Shown: positions 46,005 through 53,994 of the stretch, one piece after another
How positions within the stretch are numbered: the first letter of the stretch is position 1
Layout: every line of letters starts with the position of its first letter
Origin: JABDLO01 sp041749255
Lineage (GTDB): Bacteria > Bacteroidota > Bacteroidia > Chitinophagales > Saprospiraceae
Assembly (NCBI GenBank): GCA_041749255.1
Contig: JBGTBR010000087.1
Location: 1-64,000 of the forward strand
Length of the DNA stretch: 64,000 bases
Reading direction: 5' to 3'
Position numbers and translations under genes: made by a program
The notes under the pieces: generated by a model
Told to the model about the DNA's origin: nothing
Seen by the model: the letters and a program-made list of their open reading frames with translations, nothing else
Databases searched by the model: none

Positions 46005-46604
46005 ATGGATTACAAAGACATTGCAGAAATAATAATTGGACTTAAAAACGATGACCTGGAGCTTCGGGATAGACTTCTTTTTACAGGACAAATGCGAGAA
46101 GGGTATAACCAGGAAATGGCAAATCTTCACAACAAAAACGCTGGCATTCTGAATGAGATCATTGACAGTATCGGTTATCCAACCATTGACAAGGTAGGCA
46201 AAGAAGCCAGTGAGGCAGCCTGGTTGGTTATTCAACATTCAATCGGACAACCCGACTTTATGAAAAAGTGTGTTAAACTGTTAGAAAACGCTGTAAACGA
46301 AAATAAAGCAGACCCAAAAAATTTAGCTTATCTCACAGACAGAATAGCTGTATTTGAAAACAAACCTCAACTATATGGAACACAGTTTGACTGGGACGAA
46401 AACGGGGAGTTAAGCCCAAATCCATTTAAGGACTTAATCATAGACAATCAAAGAAGAAAATCAATAGGGCTTAACACAATTGATGAGCAGACAGAAATAA
46501 TCAGGAGACAGGCGAAAATTGAAAATCAATCACCACCCAAAGTTAATGAAGAAAGGAAAAAAGAAATGGAGAAATGGAAAAAATCAGTGGGTTGGATAAA
46601 TTGA
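46005..46604 (+). CDS. DUF6624-family protein
   Basis: About 199 residues from ATG at 46005 (MDYKDIAEIIIGLKNDDLELRDRL); an ATG at 45951 in the same frame would add 18 poor residues. Segments NEIIDSIGYPTIDKVGKEASEAAWLVIQHSIGQPDFMKKC and NLAYLTDRIAVFENKPQLYGTQF are typical of DUF6624, a family common in Bacteroidota with no known function. A 23-base identical stretch of this gene recurs at 56115-56137 in a dead fragment. Confidence 0.8.
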   Translation: MDYKDIAEIIIGLKNDDLELRDRLLFTGQMREGYNQEMANLHNKNAGILNEIIDSIGYPTIDKVGKEASEAAWLVIQHSIGQPDFMKKCVKLLENAVNENKADPKNLAYLTDRIAVFENKPQLYGTQFDWDENGELSPNPFKDLIIDNQRRKSIGLNTIDEQTEIIRRQAKIENQSPPKVNEERKKEMEKWKKSVGWIN

Positions 46605-47020
46605 AAACGGCCACCAACAGTTAAGGCTTTGTTGTTTCAACATCAAAAGAAGGAAACTGAATTTGGCGGATTTTTTAATCTAAAGACGGATCGTAAGTCC
46701 AACTATTATTTTGGGTTGTTGGGTTCCACTTGTCACACCCGGGAAATAGTTCTTGAGATTCTGTAGATTCCTATGTTGACAATGCATAACTTCATGGGAG
46801 AATATACTTAAACCATTGGATTTTAGCAGTAAATTCATTAGTTTTGGAAAGTAAAATCCGACAATCCGGTCTAACCTTGCGGACATATGCGATATACACG
46901 CAATAGGTGGGCTGGAGTGGCGGGTATATAATTGTTATCGGCAACCCTAACAGACACCCTGCACAAACCGACAATCCTTAAAAAATCGACTTCAAAAACC
47001 TAAGTGAAAAATATTTTGCT
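46605..47020. other. Intergenic region, no gene called
   Basis: No reliable gene. A minus-strand frame (46680-46886) contains HEVMH but has no other support. The 11 bases GCCGATAACAA, also present in the attC-like site at 48917, occur here in inverted orientation (46932-46942), without a matching partner arm. Confidence 0.4.
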
Positions 47021-47025
47021 TTTTA

Positions 47026-47073
47026 TTTGGACAGTTCAATCCAGAATACATATCTTTGTGGACTGATTAGTTC
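47026..47073 (+). promoter_or_regulatory. Promoter and TetR operator-like sites before SDR-DoxX
   Basis: TTTG (47026-47029) and TATCTTTG (47051-47058) are spaced by 21 bases, the Bacteroidota -33/-7 arrangement. GGACAGTTCAATCC (47029-47042) and GGACTGATTAGTTC (47060-47073) flank the -7 motif and resemble GGACTAATCAATCC in front of the tetR gene at 48322. Confidence 0.7.
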
Positions 47074-47106
47074 ATAATTTTGTGGGCTATAAAACAAACA
47101 AGTAAA

Positions 47107-47856
47107 ATGACAAAGTTAAAAAACAAAATCGCCTTAGTAACTGGTGGAACCAGTGGCATAGGCAAAGCGACTGCTCACGACTTTATTGAACAAGGAGCAA
47201 CTGTAATCATTACAGGCAGACATCAAAAGACAGTGGACGAAACTGTAAAAGAACTTGGAGCAAATGCTCACGGCATTGTTGCTGACAGTAGTAATATTTC
47301 ACATTTGAAAGAACTTGCTGAAAAAGTAAAAGCATTGACAGGAAAAGTTGATGTCCTTTTTGTAAATGCAGGTTACGGTAAGTTTGCACCAATTGAGATG
47401 ATTGATGAAGCACATTTTGATGAGCTGTTTAATGTATTGGTAAAAGGAACTCTTTTTACGGTTCAGTCAATTTTACCATTAATGGGAGAAGGAAGTTCAA
47501 TAATCCTTAACACTTCCGTTGTTACGGAGAAGGGAATGCAAGGTGCTTCGGTTTATTCCGCAGCAAAAAGTGCAGTTCAGTCGTTTGTAAAAACTTTTGC
47601 AGCAGAACTATCTGCAAGAAAAATACGCTTAAATGCTGTTAGCCCAGGACCAATTGAAACTGCTTTTTTTGACAAAACAGGAATGAACCAAGAGCAAATT
47701 CAGGGTTTTGCAGGTGCAGTATTACAACAAGTGCCTATGGGAAGGTTTGGAAAATCATCAGAAGTGGCAAAAGCAGTAACTTTTCTTGCCTCTGATGACG
47801 CATCGTATATGCACGGAACAGAAATTTTTGTGGACGGTGGAATGGTTCAATTGTAA
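47107..47856 (+). CDS. Short-chain dehydrogenase/reductase (SDR)
   Basis: 249 residues from the ATG at 47107; an upstream in-frame start at 47080 would add only WAIKQTSK-like residues. The cofactor motif TGGTSGIGKATA, NAG (VNAGYG), the catalytic Ser (LNTSV) and Tyr-x-x-x-Lys (YSAAKS) are all present, as is the C-terminal FVDGGMVQL. This is a classical SDR that probably uses NADP(H) or NAD(H); substrate unknown. It is followed 12 bases later by a DoxX gene, so the two form an operon. Confidence 0.93.
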   Translation: MTKLKNKIALVTGGTSGIGKATAHDFIEQGATVIITGRHQKTVDETVKELGANAHGIVADSSNISHLKELAEKVKALTGKVDVLFVNAGYGKFAPIEMIDEAHFDELFNVLVKGTLFTVQSILPLMGEGSSIILNTSVVTEKGMQGASVYSAAKSAVQSFVKTFAAELSARKIRLNAVSPGPIETAFFDKTGMNQEQIQGFAGAVLQQVPMGRFGKSSEVAKAVTFLASDDASYMHGTEIFVDGGMVQL

Positions 47857-47868
47857 AAAACTGAAATT

Positions 47869-48249
47869 ATGACAAAATACATAAACTTGACAGGTAGGAT
47901 ACTATTTTCCTTAATGTTCCTTTTACCTGCTTTTAACAAGATTACCAACTTTGCGGGAACTCAGCAATTTATGGCATCAAAGGGAATGCCTGCAACTGGA
48001 TTTCTTTTAGTCTGTGCTATTCTGATTTTGCTTTTCGGAGCATTTTCAATAGGTGCAGGATTTAAGTCAAAGTTTGGCTCTGTTGCATTGATTATATTCC
48101 TAATTCCTGCATCACTCATTTTTCATACAGACTTTGCCGACCAAAACCAATTCATACATTTTCTCAAAAATGTTGCATTGATAGGCGGACTACTTTTTGT
48201 ATTTGCAAATGGAACAGGTGAGTTAAGTTTAGATAAAAATTTAACTTAA
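47869..48249 (+). CDS. DoxX-family membrane protein
   Basis: 126 residues with four membrane segments. Typical features of DoxX/DoxD-like proteins are visible: GRILFSLMFLLPAFNKITNFAGTQQFMASKGMPATGFLLV, and HTDFADQNQFIHFLKNVALIGGLLFVFANG at the end. It is probably a quinone-linked or redox-related membrane component, but this varies within the family. Co-transcribed with the SDR gene, it lies next to a TetR gene with a shared operator-like motif. Confidence 0.88.
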   Translation: MTKYINLTGRILFSLMFLLPAFNKITNFAGTQQFMASKGMPATGFLLVCAILILLFGAFSIGAGFKSKFGSVALIIFLIPASLIFHTDFADQNQFIHFLKNVALIGGLLFVFANGTGELSLDKNLT

Positions 48250-48282
48250 TTTGGACTAATCAATCCAGTTTTATTACTTTTG
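48250..48282 (+). promoter_or_regulatory. Promoter of the tetR gene with operator-like site
   Basis: TTTG (48250-48253) and TACTTTTG (48275-48282) are spaced by 21 bases, a good Bacteroidota promoter. GGACTAATCAATCC (48253-48266) lies within it and matches the sites in front of the SDR gene. Confidence 0.65.
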
Positions 48283-48311
48283 TAGGGAAGTCAAAATTTT
48301 GGCTTCCCTAC
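48282..48311. terminator. Near-perfect 30-base palindrome between doxX and tetR
   Basis: GTAGGGAAGTCAAAA pairs with TTTTGGCTTCCCTAC with one mismatch and no loop. It lies in the tetR leader and may serve as the terminator of the SDR-DoxX operon or as a second TetR operator; I cannot choose between these. Confidence 0.5.
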
Positions 48312-48321
48312 TTTATTTGTT

Positions 48322-48912
48322 ATGGCACGAAACAGAGAATTTGACGAGCAAAAAGTTATTGAAACGGCTACCGAACTTTTTTGGACAAAAGGTTACAATG
48401 CAGTTTCAACACAAGATTTAATTGATGCCTTCGGCATCAGTCGTTCTAGTATGTATGGTGCGTACAAAGACAAACGCAGTTTATTTATTCTTGCTTTACA
48501 ACATTATAGGCAGACAGCTTCGCAAAGTATGCTTGACATTCTAAGCAAAAAAATTTCGTTTATCGACACCATAACTTTAATTCTAAACCAAATAATTAAA
48601 GAAACTATAACAGACAATAAAAGTAAAGGTTGTTTTGTGGTAAATACCGCAATAGAACTTGCACCACATGACAATGAAATTTTGGATATTATTCAAGATA
48701 ACAGAAAAAACATAATCAACGGACTGACACAAGCAATTCAAAACGGCATAGACAACAACGAACTTTCACACAACAACGACCCAAAAGCATTGGCAAATTA
48801 TTTTTACAATCTTATCAACGGTTTACGAGTGGACGCAAAAATTACCAAAGACAAACAGAACTATAAAGAGACTATTAAACTTGCTTTGACGGTACTGGAA
48901 ATCGAAAAGTAG
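48322..48912 (+). CDS. TetR/AcrR-family transcriptional regulator
   Basis: 196 residues. The N-terminal domain has the TetR helix-turn-helix (FDEQKVIETATELFWTKGYNAVSTQDLIDAFGISRSSMYGAYKDKRSLFILAL). The C-terminal region (KGCFVVNTAIELAPHD) is of the kind seen in TetR_C_33/SCO1402-like regulators that control SDR and other reductase genes. It is encoded downstream of the SDR-DoxX operon from its own promoter, and both promoters share GGAC-type sites, so it very likely controls both. An attC-like sequence begins 8 bases after its stop. Confidence 0.92.
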   Translation: MARNREFDEQKVIETATELFWTKGYNAVSTQDLIDAFGISRSSMYGAYKDKRSLFILALQHYRQTASQSMLDILSKKISFIDTITLILNQIIKETITDNKSKGCFVVNTAIELAPHDNEILDIIQDNRKNIINGLTQAIQNGIDNNELSHNNDPKALANYFYNLINGLRVDAKITKDKQNYKETIKLALTVLEIEK

Positions 48913-48920
48913 GGCAGCCG

Positions 48921-49050
48921 ATAACAACGGTTTGGCGTAATGGCGGGTGCCGTGCTTCGTATGACCATTTGTACTATATTTGAAGTGTGTGCTTCGTATC
49001 AACATTTGTGGTGAAAATCCGCCACTACGCCAAGCCGCAAACCGTTAGGC
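48921..49050 (+). other. Integron attC-like site 1
   Basis: A 130-base imperfect palindrome resembling an attC site. AACGGTTTG (48926-48934) pairs with CAAACCGTT (49038-49046), and GCGTAATGGCGG with CCGCCACTACGC, with a 7-base bulge in the right arm. The right end is GTTAGGC (49044-49050), an exact GTTRRRY core; the left core is degenerate (ATAACAAC). Two nearly identical 21-base direct repeats lie inside (48952-48972, 48989-49009). Confidence 0.5.
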
Positions 49051-49081
49051 ATAAGCAATAAAAAAGAACGGAACAAGTGAA

Positions 49082-49636
49082 ATGATTGTATTCAAAAAAA
49101 TGAAGGGAATAGGAATAAAATTATTAATTATTGGATTCTATCTAACAGGATTCATTGCTTGTAAAGAGGAGCCAATTAATCTGGATTATTGTAAAATGAT
49201 TTCAGAGGACCAATCCCATGTAAATACTGATAAATCCGACATGGTGAAGTTCAATGCAGATAAAGCTGAACGACAAAATAAATTCAAAAAGAATTTCGAA
49301 CTAATTATGCAGAAAACTGAGCAAGAGGGTTTTCCATTTGTTAGTTTGAATAATTACCCTCAAGACTCTTGCAAGTATTGGGCAGTTTCGATGACTTTAA
49401 TTCATACTGCACAATCAAGACCGAATCTTTTTTTCAGTAAGAAATATGCTGATATTTTTAAAAGTGAAGTGGATAAAGGAAATATTGAAAGAAGGTTATT
49501 GGAACAATCAAGCATTATAACTGCGAAAACGATGGAATTATGTGACCATTTAAAACCAGAAATTAAATATGCATTGAAACTATGGGGAATTAAATCAGAT
49601 ATTTTTGATGAAGCAAATTTCATAAAATGTAACTAA
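49082..49636 (+). CDS. Hypothetical lipoprotein in an attC-like cassette
   Basis: 184 residues. The N-terminal signal is lipoprotein-like: hydrophobic LLIIGFYLTGFIAC, with the Cys at the lipobox FIAC (about residue 27). A second in-frame Met7 is a possible start. The mature protein has no family that I recognise. It is the only gene between two attC-like sites (48921-49050 and 49647-49714), an arrangement typical of single-gene integron cassettes. It reads in the direction expected for the GTT-containing end of the site to lie 3' of the gene. Confidence 0.7.
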   Translation: MIVFKKMKGIGIKLLIIGFYLTGFIACKEEPINLDYCKMISEDQSHVNTDKSDMVKFNADKAERQNKFKKNFELIMQKTEQEGFPFVSLNNYPQDSCKYWAVSMTLIHTAQSRPNLFFSKKYADIFKSEVDKGNIERRLLEQSSIITAKTMELCDHLKPEIKYALKLWGIKSDIFDEANFIKCN

Positions 49637-49646
49637 AGAATCCTAT

Positions 49647-49714
49647 GCCTAACAATGCATAAAATGTTCATAGCGAGCAAAAGCTCGCCACGCCATTTAT
49701 TCAAATCGTTGAGC
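49647..49714 (+). other. Integron attC-like site 2
   Basis: A 68-base element with both core sites intact: GCCTAAC (49647-49653, RYYYAAC) and GTTGAGC (49708-49714, GTTRRRY). The inner hairpin GCGAGC-AAAA-GCTCGC is at 49673-49688. The flanks (TGCATAAAATG versus the complement of CATTTATTCA) are partly complementary, as in the L boxes of attC. The length falls within the known 57-141 base range. Confidence 0.6.
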
Positions 49715-49738
49715 TTCATTATAACCAAACACTAATTA

Positions 49739-49858
49739 ATGATAAAATTCTTTAGAAAAATTAGACAAAATTTGCTTTCAGAAGGAAAGACTGGAAAGTA
49801 TCTGAAATATGCAATTGGAGAAATCGTACTTGTGGTACATCAGGTAAACTTAGTATGA
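49739..49858 (+). pseudogene. N-terminal stub of a DUF6090-family gene
   Basis: The frame reads MIKFFRKIRQNLLSEGKTGK, then YLKYAIGEIVLVV, the start of DUF6090 membrane proteins (usually about 250 residues), and ends HQVNLV with a TGA after 39 codons, before the expected membrane helix is complete. It begins 25 bases after the attC-like site and overlaps the next frame by 4 bases. Confidence 0.6.
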
Positions 49859-50199
49859 TTGAAAACAAAAATATATTGGTAGAATATGCAGAAATTATTT
49901 CCGCTTCAATTGGTGGACAAAATCACCGAAAAGTTAGACTGGATAGGTTTTATATTGGTGCGGAATGGGAATTAAGAAAAGAAATTGGAGTCGATAATTT
50001 TTTTAGTTTACCTACCGATTCATTACCAGAAAAATTTAGATTATCTGAAAAAAAATTCAAGTCCTTGCTTTCGCGGACTTCTACTTATGCTACCTTGAAC
50101 AATACCAGGTATATAAACCTTATTAGGATCACGTATTTGACTAGAATAAGTAAAGGAATGTCAAGGGTTATGATGATGCTAAAAAATGAAAAGAAATAA
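49855..50199 (+). CDS. Short hypothetical protein joined to a DUF6090 stub
   Basis: 114 residues, basic, with no signal and no family I recognise. Its ATG overlaps the stop of the DUF6090 stub (ATGA). The sequence has an extended middle (FSLPTDSLPEKFRLSEKKFKSLLSRTSTYATLNNTRYINLIRITYL) and a Lys-rich end. It may be the 3' part of a longer gene that became fused here, or a small gene of its own; the second reading is weaker. Confidence 0.4.
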   Translation: MIENKNILVEYAEIISASIGGQNHRKVRLDRFYIGAEWELRKEIGVDNFFSLPTDSLPEKFRLSEKKFKSLLSRTSTYATLNNTRYINLIRITYLTRISKGMSRVMMMLKNEKK

Positions 50200-50447
50200 C
50201 CTTAAACTATTTAAAAAATAACAAAACCACATTAATTCACGAATTATTATTCTAAATCTTTTTTTGCTACCATAAATATTTTTGCAATTTCTATGTAAAT
50301 AGGCTATAAACGTTTATATTTATTATATCTATAAAATATCTGCAAGTTTGTAATTATCTGAAAAATGATTTCAAATTAATTTTAGGCATTTTTGTCTCAT
50401 TTAAACATTCAGAATTATTTAGATTTATTTATTTAAATCCATAAACA

Positions 50448-50828
50448 ATGATTCTTTCTGGAAAGCAAGTATTCCTCCTGATAATTATGATTACTATGGA
50501 GTGTATTATAGTAGCTCAATCACAAGTAACAGGTACAGTGAAAGATGCAAGCACTCAAGATGTACTTGCAGGCGTCAACATTATTGTGGATGGAAGCTCA
50601 GAAGGAACCTTTACGAACAATAATGGAAAATACTCACTTACAGTAAATCAAACACCACCCTTCACTATCGTTTTTTCATATATTGGATTCCGTACAGAAA
50701 AAGTAGAGGTGACCAGTAATTTTGTAAACATAGATATGGCCTTGTCTCAAGAGGCAATAATTGGTCATGGTAATGTAGTATCTGCTTCAAGGATTCAGGA
50801 AAATATCATGAAGTTAAGGAAGATATAA
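50448..50828 (+). pseudogene. Truncated TonB-dependent receptor (N-terminal stub)
   Basis: 126 residues. A signal sequence (MECIIVAQS end) is followed by a CarboxypepD_reg-like domain (VTGTVKDASTQDVLAGVNIIVDGSSEGTFTNNNGKYSLTV), then FSYIGFRTEKVEV and the start of the plug region (VVSASRIQENIM). It stops at a TAA after KLRKI, where an intact outer-membrane receptor would continue for 600-1,000 residues. So it is the stub of a TonB-dependent or SusC-like receptor. The cyclase gene starts 16 bases later. Confidence 0.75.
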
Positions 50829-50844
50829 AAAAGCAATATAGTTA

Positions 50845-52770
50845 ATGAACCATACCCGCCAATTAGCCGCCATCATGTTTACCGATATTGTCGGTTACAC
50901 CTCTTTGATGGGAAGTGATGAACAGAAGACTTTTGATATACTGGAGAAAAACAGGCAAATCCATAAACCCACCATCAGCAGGTACAATGGCCGATGGATC
51001 AAAGAAATGGGGGATGGCGTCATGGCTACTTTTGAAAATGTATCGGATGCTGTCAATGCAGCTATTAAAATCATGCAGGCTTGCATCGCAGCAAATGAAT
51101 ACAAGTTATGTATAGGCATACACTTAGCAGAAGTGGTCTTTGCAGATGATGACGTTTTTGGGGATGGAGTTAATATCGCTGCTCGCGTACAAGCTTCGGC
51201 AGCTCCCGGCTGTATTTTTATTTCTGAAGCAGTTCATCGTAATGTTTCCAACAAGACTGGGATTCAATCCCAATTTGCTAAAGAAGCAATACTGAAAAAC
51301 GTAAGTCAACCCATCAGGATGTATCAAGTCATGGTGGAGGGAGGTGATGTCTTTGTGCCCGAAATACAAGCTGCAGTTGTCAATGAAAGGAGTATAGCAG
51401 TATTACCCTTTGCCAACATGAGCAGCGATCCGGAGCAAGAATATTTTAGTGATGGCATCAGTGAAGAGATTATAAATATGCTTGCGCAGGTGCAAGAATT
51501 GAAAGTAATAGGAAGAACTTCTTCGTTTGCATTCAAGGGGAAAAATATGGATTTGAAAGTAATTGGTGATCAACTCAAAGTTAATTACATTCTGGAAGGC
51601 AGCGTTAGAAAATCTGGAAACAAGTTACGGATTACGGCACAGCTTATTAAAGTAGAGGATGGTTTCCACTTGTATTCCGAAAAATTTGACCGGGAACTGG
51701 AAGATATTTTTGCCATCCAGGATGAAGTCTCATTAGCTATTCTCAATGCCATCAAAATTAAAATATTCGGTGCCGAGAAAGAAGCTGTATTAAAGAGATA
51801 CACGGAGAATGTGGAGGCATACAAATTGTATCTCCAGGGCCGCTTTCATCTCAATATTTTTACTCCTGACAACTTATTTAAGGCCATTGAATATTTTGAT
51901 AAGGCCATCGAACTGGAGCCGGAATATGCCATTGCTTATGCCTATAAAGCATTTTGTTATATGAACCTGGTTGATTTCAACTGGATACCTCCTGATAAGG
52001 GAAAGCCCCAGGTAAGGTTGGCAGCCATGAAATCGTTGGAACTGGATGATAAAATCGCAGAAAGCCTCCTGGCAGTAGGAAGGATAAAACTGCACTGGGA
52101 ATGGAAAATTGAAGAAGCTGCTGCAATTTACAGGAAGGCGATAGACATCAATTCAAGCTCTGCGGAGAGCCATATTCAACTGGGCATGTGTCTGTCCTTG
52201 CTGGATCGTTATGAAGAAGCACTTAAAGAAAGTGAAATAGCAGAAAGCCTTGATCCGCTTTCTATTCTAAATCTATGGTATGCATCGGTGATGCCGTATG
52301 CTGCAGGTGATTATAAAAAGTTACATGCTTACGGTAAAAAAATGGTAGCATTGGCTCCCAATTTTTTCCCCGGTTACATGATGCTTGGATACAGCCACCT
52401 TCTTTTAAAGAAATATCCGAAAGCCATTGATGCTTTCGAAAAGATGGTGCAATTTGCTCCCGGCACATACTCTTTAGGATGCCTCGGACAGGCATATGGT
52501 TTACAGGGTGATATTCAAAAAGCGAGAGAAGTCTTAGAGAAGATGCAGGATTATTTGCAGTATGAATCTGAGGCCAATCATTCAATTGGATCTGTCTATT
52601 TTTCTATTGGCGAATGGGATAAGGCCTTTGAATATTATGAAAAATCCTTTGAACGGAGAGAGGGGCAATTGCTATGGATCAAGTACATATTCCGATATTT
52701 TCCGGAAAGTTTCAAGGATCCAAGGGTTCGGAATCTTTTAGACAGAATCGGTACACCTTATAAATTTTAA
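50845..52770 (+). CDS. Class III adenylate cyclase with TolB-like and TPR domains
   Basis: 641 residues. The cyclase domain (about 1-170) has metal-binding Asp14 (FTDIVGYT) and Asp57 (GDGVMATF), Lys53 (IKEMGDG, adenine-specifying position) and GDGVNIAARVQ. A FlgO/TolB-like segment (about 185-320; RSIAVLPFANMSSDPEQEYFSDGISEEIINMLAQ) and about six TPR-like repeats follow. This is a known architecture for soluble cyclases (CyaA-like). ATP is the expected substrate. It follows the receptor stub by 16 bases. A dead second copy of its catalytic half lies just downstream. Confidence 0.9.
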   Translation: MNHTRQLAAIMFTDIVGYTSLMGSDEQKTFDILEKNRQIHKPTISRYNGRWIKEMGDGVMATFENVSDAVNAAIKIMQACIAANEYKLCIGIHLAEVVFADDDVFGDGVNIAARVQASAAPGCIFISEAVHRNVSNKTGIQSQFAKEAILKNVSQPIRMYQVMVEGGDVFVPEIQAAVVNERSIAVLPFANMSSDPEQEYFSDGISEEIINMLAQVQELKVIGRTSSFAFKGKNMDLKVIGDQLKVNYILEGSVRKSGNKLRITAQLIKVEDGFHLYSEKFDRELEDIFAIQDEVSLAILNAIKIKIFGAEKEAVLKRYTENVEAYKLYLQGRFHLNIFTPDNLFKAIEYFDKAIELEPEYAIAYAYKAFCYMNLVDFNWIPPDKGKPQVRLAAMKSLELDDKIAESLLAVGRIKLHWEWKIEEAAAIYRKAIDINSSSAESHIQLGMCLSLLDRYEEALKESEIAESLDPLSILNLWYASVMPYAAGDYKKLHAYGKKMVALAPNFFPGYMMLGYSHLLLKKYPKAIDAFEKMVQFAPGTYSLGCLGQAYGLQGDIQKAREVLEKMQDYLQYESEANHSIGSVYFSIGEWDKAFEYYEKSFERREGQLLWIKYIFRYFPESFKDPRVRNLLDRIGTPYKF

Positions 52771-52802
52771 ATTTTGCAACTTAAAACTCAATCCAGTTTA
52801 AA

Positions 52803-53357
52803 ATTAACCAGACCCGTCAATTAGCCGCCATCATGTTTACCGATTTAGTTGGTTATACCGCTTTGATGGTAAGTGATGACAAGAATATATTTGCTCTGTT
52901 CAACAAAAACAGGCAATTGCAAAAACCTATCATTGAGTAATTCAGAGGCCGTTGGATAAAAGAATTAGGTGATGGCGCTATGGCCAGCTTCATCACAGTC
53001 TTCGATGCAGTGAACGCTGGCATTAAAATTCATGAAGCCCGAAATGAAAACAAAGATTTTCAATTGCATATTGGTATTCACCAGGGTAAAGTAGTATTTG
53101 AAAATGAAGATATATTCGGAGATGTCGTAAATATTTTAGCGCGAATTCAGGCAGCGGCTAGTATTCTTATTTCAGAGCCTGTTAATCTTAATATTTAAAA
53201 TAAAAAAGACATTAAAACCCGGTTTATTAAAGGAGAAATTTTAAAGAATGTAAGTCAGTCGCAGAAAATGTACCAGGTGATTTTTCATGGAAGTAAAGTA
53301 ATTGTAGCGGCTCAAAGGGACTGTTTATCCAACTCGCTCCATTTTTTTTATGGATAG
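52803..53357 (+). pseudogene. Second, decayed copy of the cyclase domain
   Basis: In frame with the cyclase upstream, the sequence reads QTRQLAAIMFTDLVGYTALM, matching the start of the intact gene. The start codon is lost (ATT at 52803), a TAA at 52938 interrupts FRGRWIKELGDG, and a second stop follows at 53196. Beyond it, KTRFIKGEILKNVSQSQKMYQV matches the end of the catalytic region, up to a TAG at 53355. The helical C-terminal half is absent. So it is a duplicated and now disabled cyclase. Confidence 0.85.
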
Positions 53358-53601
53358 AGAAAATTATTGGACACTACCGATATGACAAATGAAATACGAG
53401 TGCTAAAAGAACTACCCGCAAGTGGGGTTTTCTTACTTCGCAGGGCAGAAAAGTATAAATTTGAAATGCGGTTCTTCGTAGAAAATTTAGTGGTAAAATT
53501 CCCCACCTGCATATAGCTTCGAAACATTGTGCTTCATTTAAGACCTTAGTCACGACAGGCTCTTGCAGGTTTTGATGTATCTTTAAGAAAAAATTACTAC
53601 T

Positions 53602-53790
53602 ATGACAATAAAGCAAATAAAAACAGAGATACATAAACTGCTTGACACGGTTCCAGAGAATGTATTGCAAGACCTGTTTGGCTATTTGCAAGAAGCGCTA
53701 AAGCATACCAAAGACCAGGTAGAATTAACCAGCCATCTACGCAAGATAATTCACGAAGACAGAAAATGTCTTGAGAAGCTTGCCCAATGA
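53602..53790 (+). CDS. Small antitoxin-like protein upstream of a Doc stub
   Basis: 62 residues, mostly helical: MTIKQIKTEIHKLLDTVPENVLQDLFGYLQEALKHTKDQVELTSHLRKIIHEDRKCLEKLAQ. Its length, charge pattern and position fit the DUF2281-type antitoxins paired with Doc/Fic toxins in this phylum. The stop overlaps the next ATG by 2 bases, the typical antitoxin-toxin coupling. Confidence 0.6.
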   Translation: MTIKQIKTEIHKLLDTVPENVLQDLFGYLQEALKHTKDQVELTSHLRKIIHEDRKCLEKLAQ

Positions 53791-53828
53791 TAAGCACAGA
53801 AAAAGTACTAAAGATACACAAAATTTGA
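53787..53828 (+). pseudogene. N-terminal stub of a Doc/Fic-type toxin
   Basis: The frame opens MISTEKVLKIHKI and ends at a TGA after 13 codons. Doc proteins of this phylum usually begin in this way and continue LIEKFGG and further. The truncation leaves an antitoxin without a toxin. Confidence 0.5.
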
Positions 53829-53994
53829 ACAGTTAAGAGACTGGATGACAGAACGATGTAAATGAAAACGAACCACGACGTTATAGCCACAATATCGGGT
53901 CTTGGTGGTAGTTTGGGGTCGCTGCTCCGCCTGGCTACCAGTACTGTTGACTGTTCTTTATTGGACAAAAAAATATTACTAAATTGGCTTACAT

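Noticed and set aside
46680..46886. Minus-strand frame with HEVMH, like a zinc-peptidase motif
   Set aside because: Only 68 codons, no further peptidase features and no start context; the motif may be chance.
46932..46942. Inverted copy of the GCCGATAACAA found at attC-like site 1
   Set aside because: No complementary partner arm or GTTRRRY core at a suitable distance, so it is not called as a recombination site.
53374..53691. 105-codon minus-strand frame
   Set aside because: It crosses the antitoxin-like gene and an apparent interspersed repeat; composition is not protein-like.
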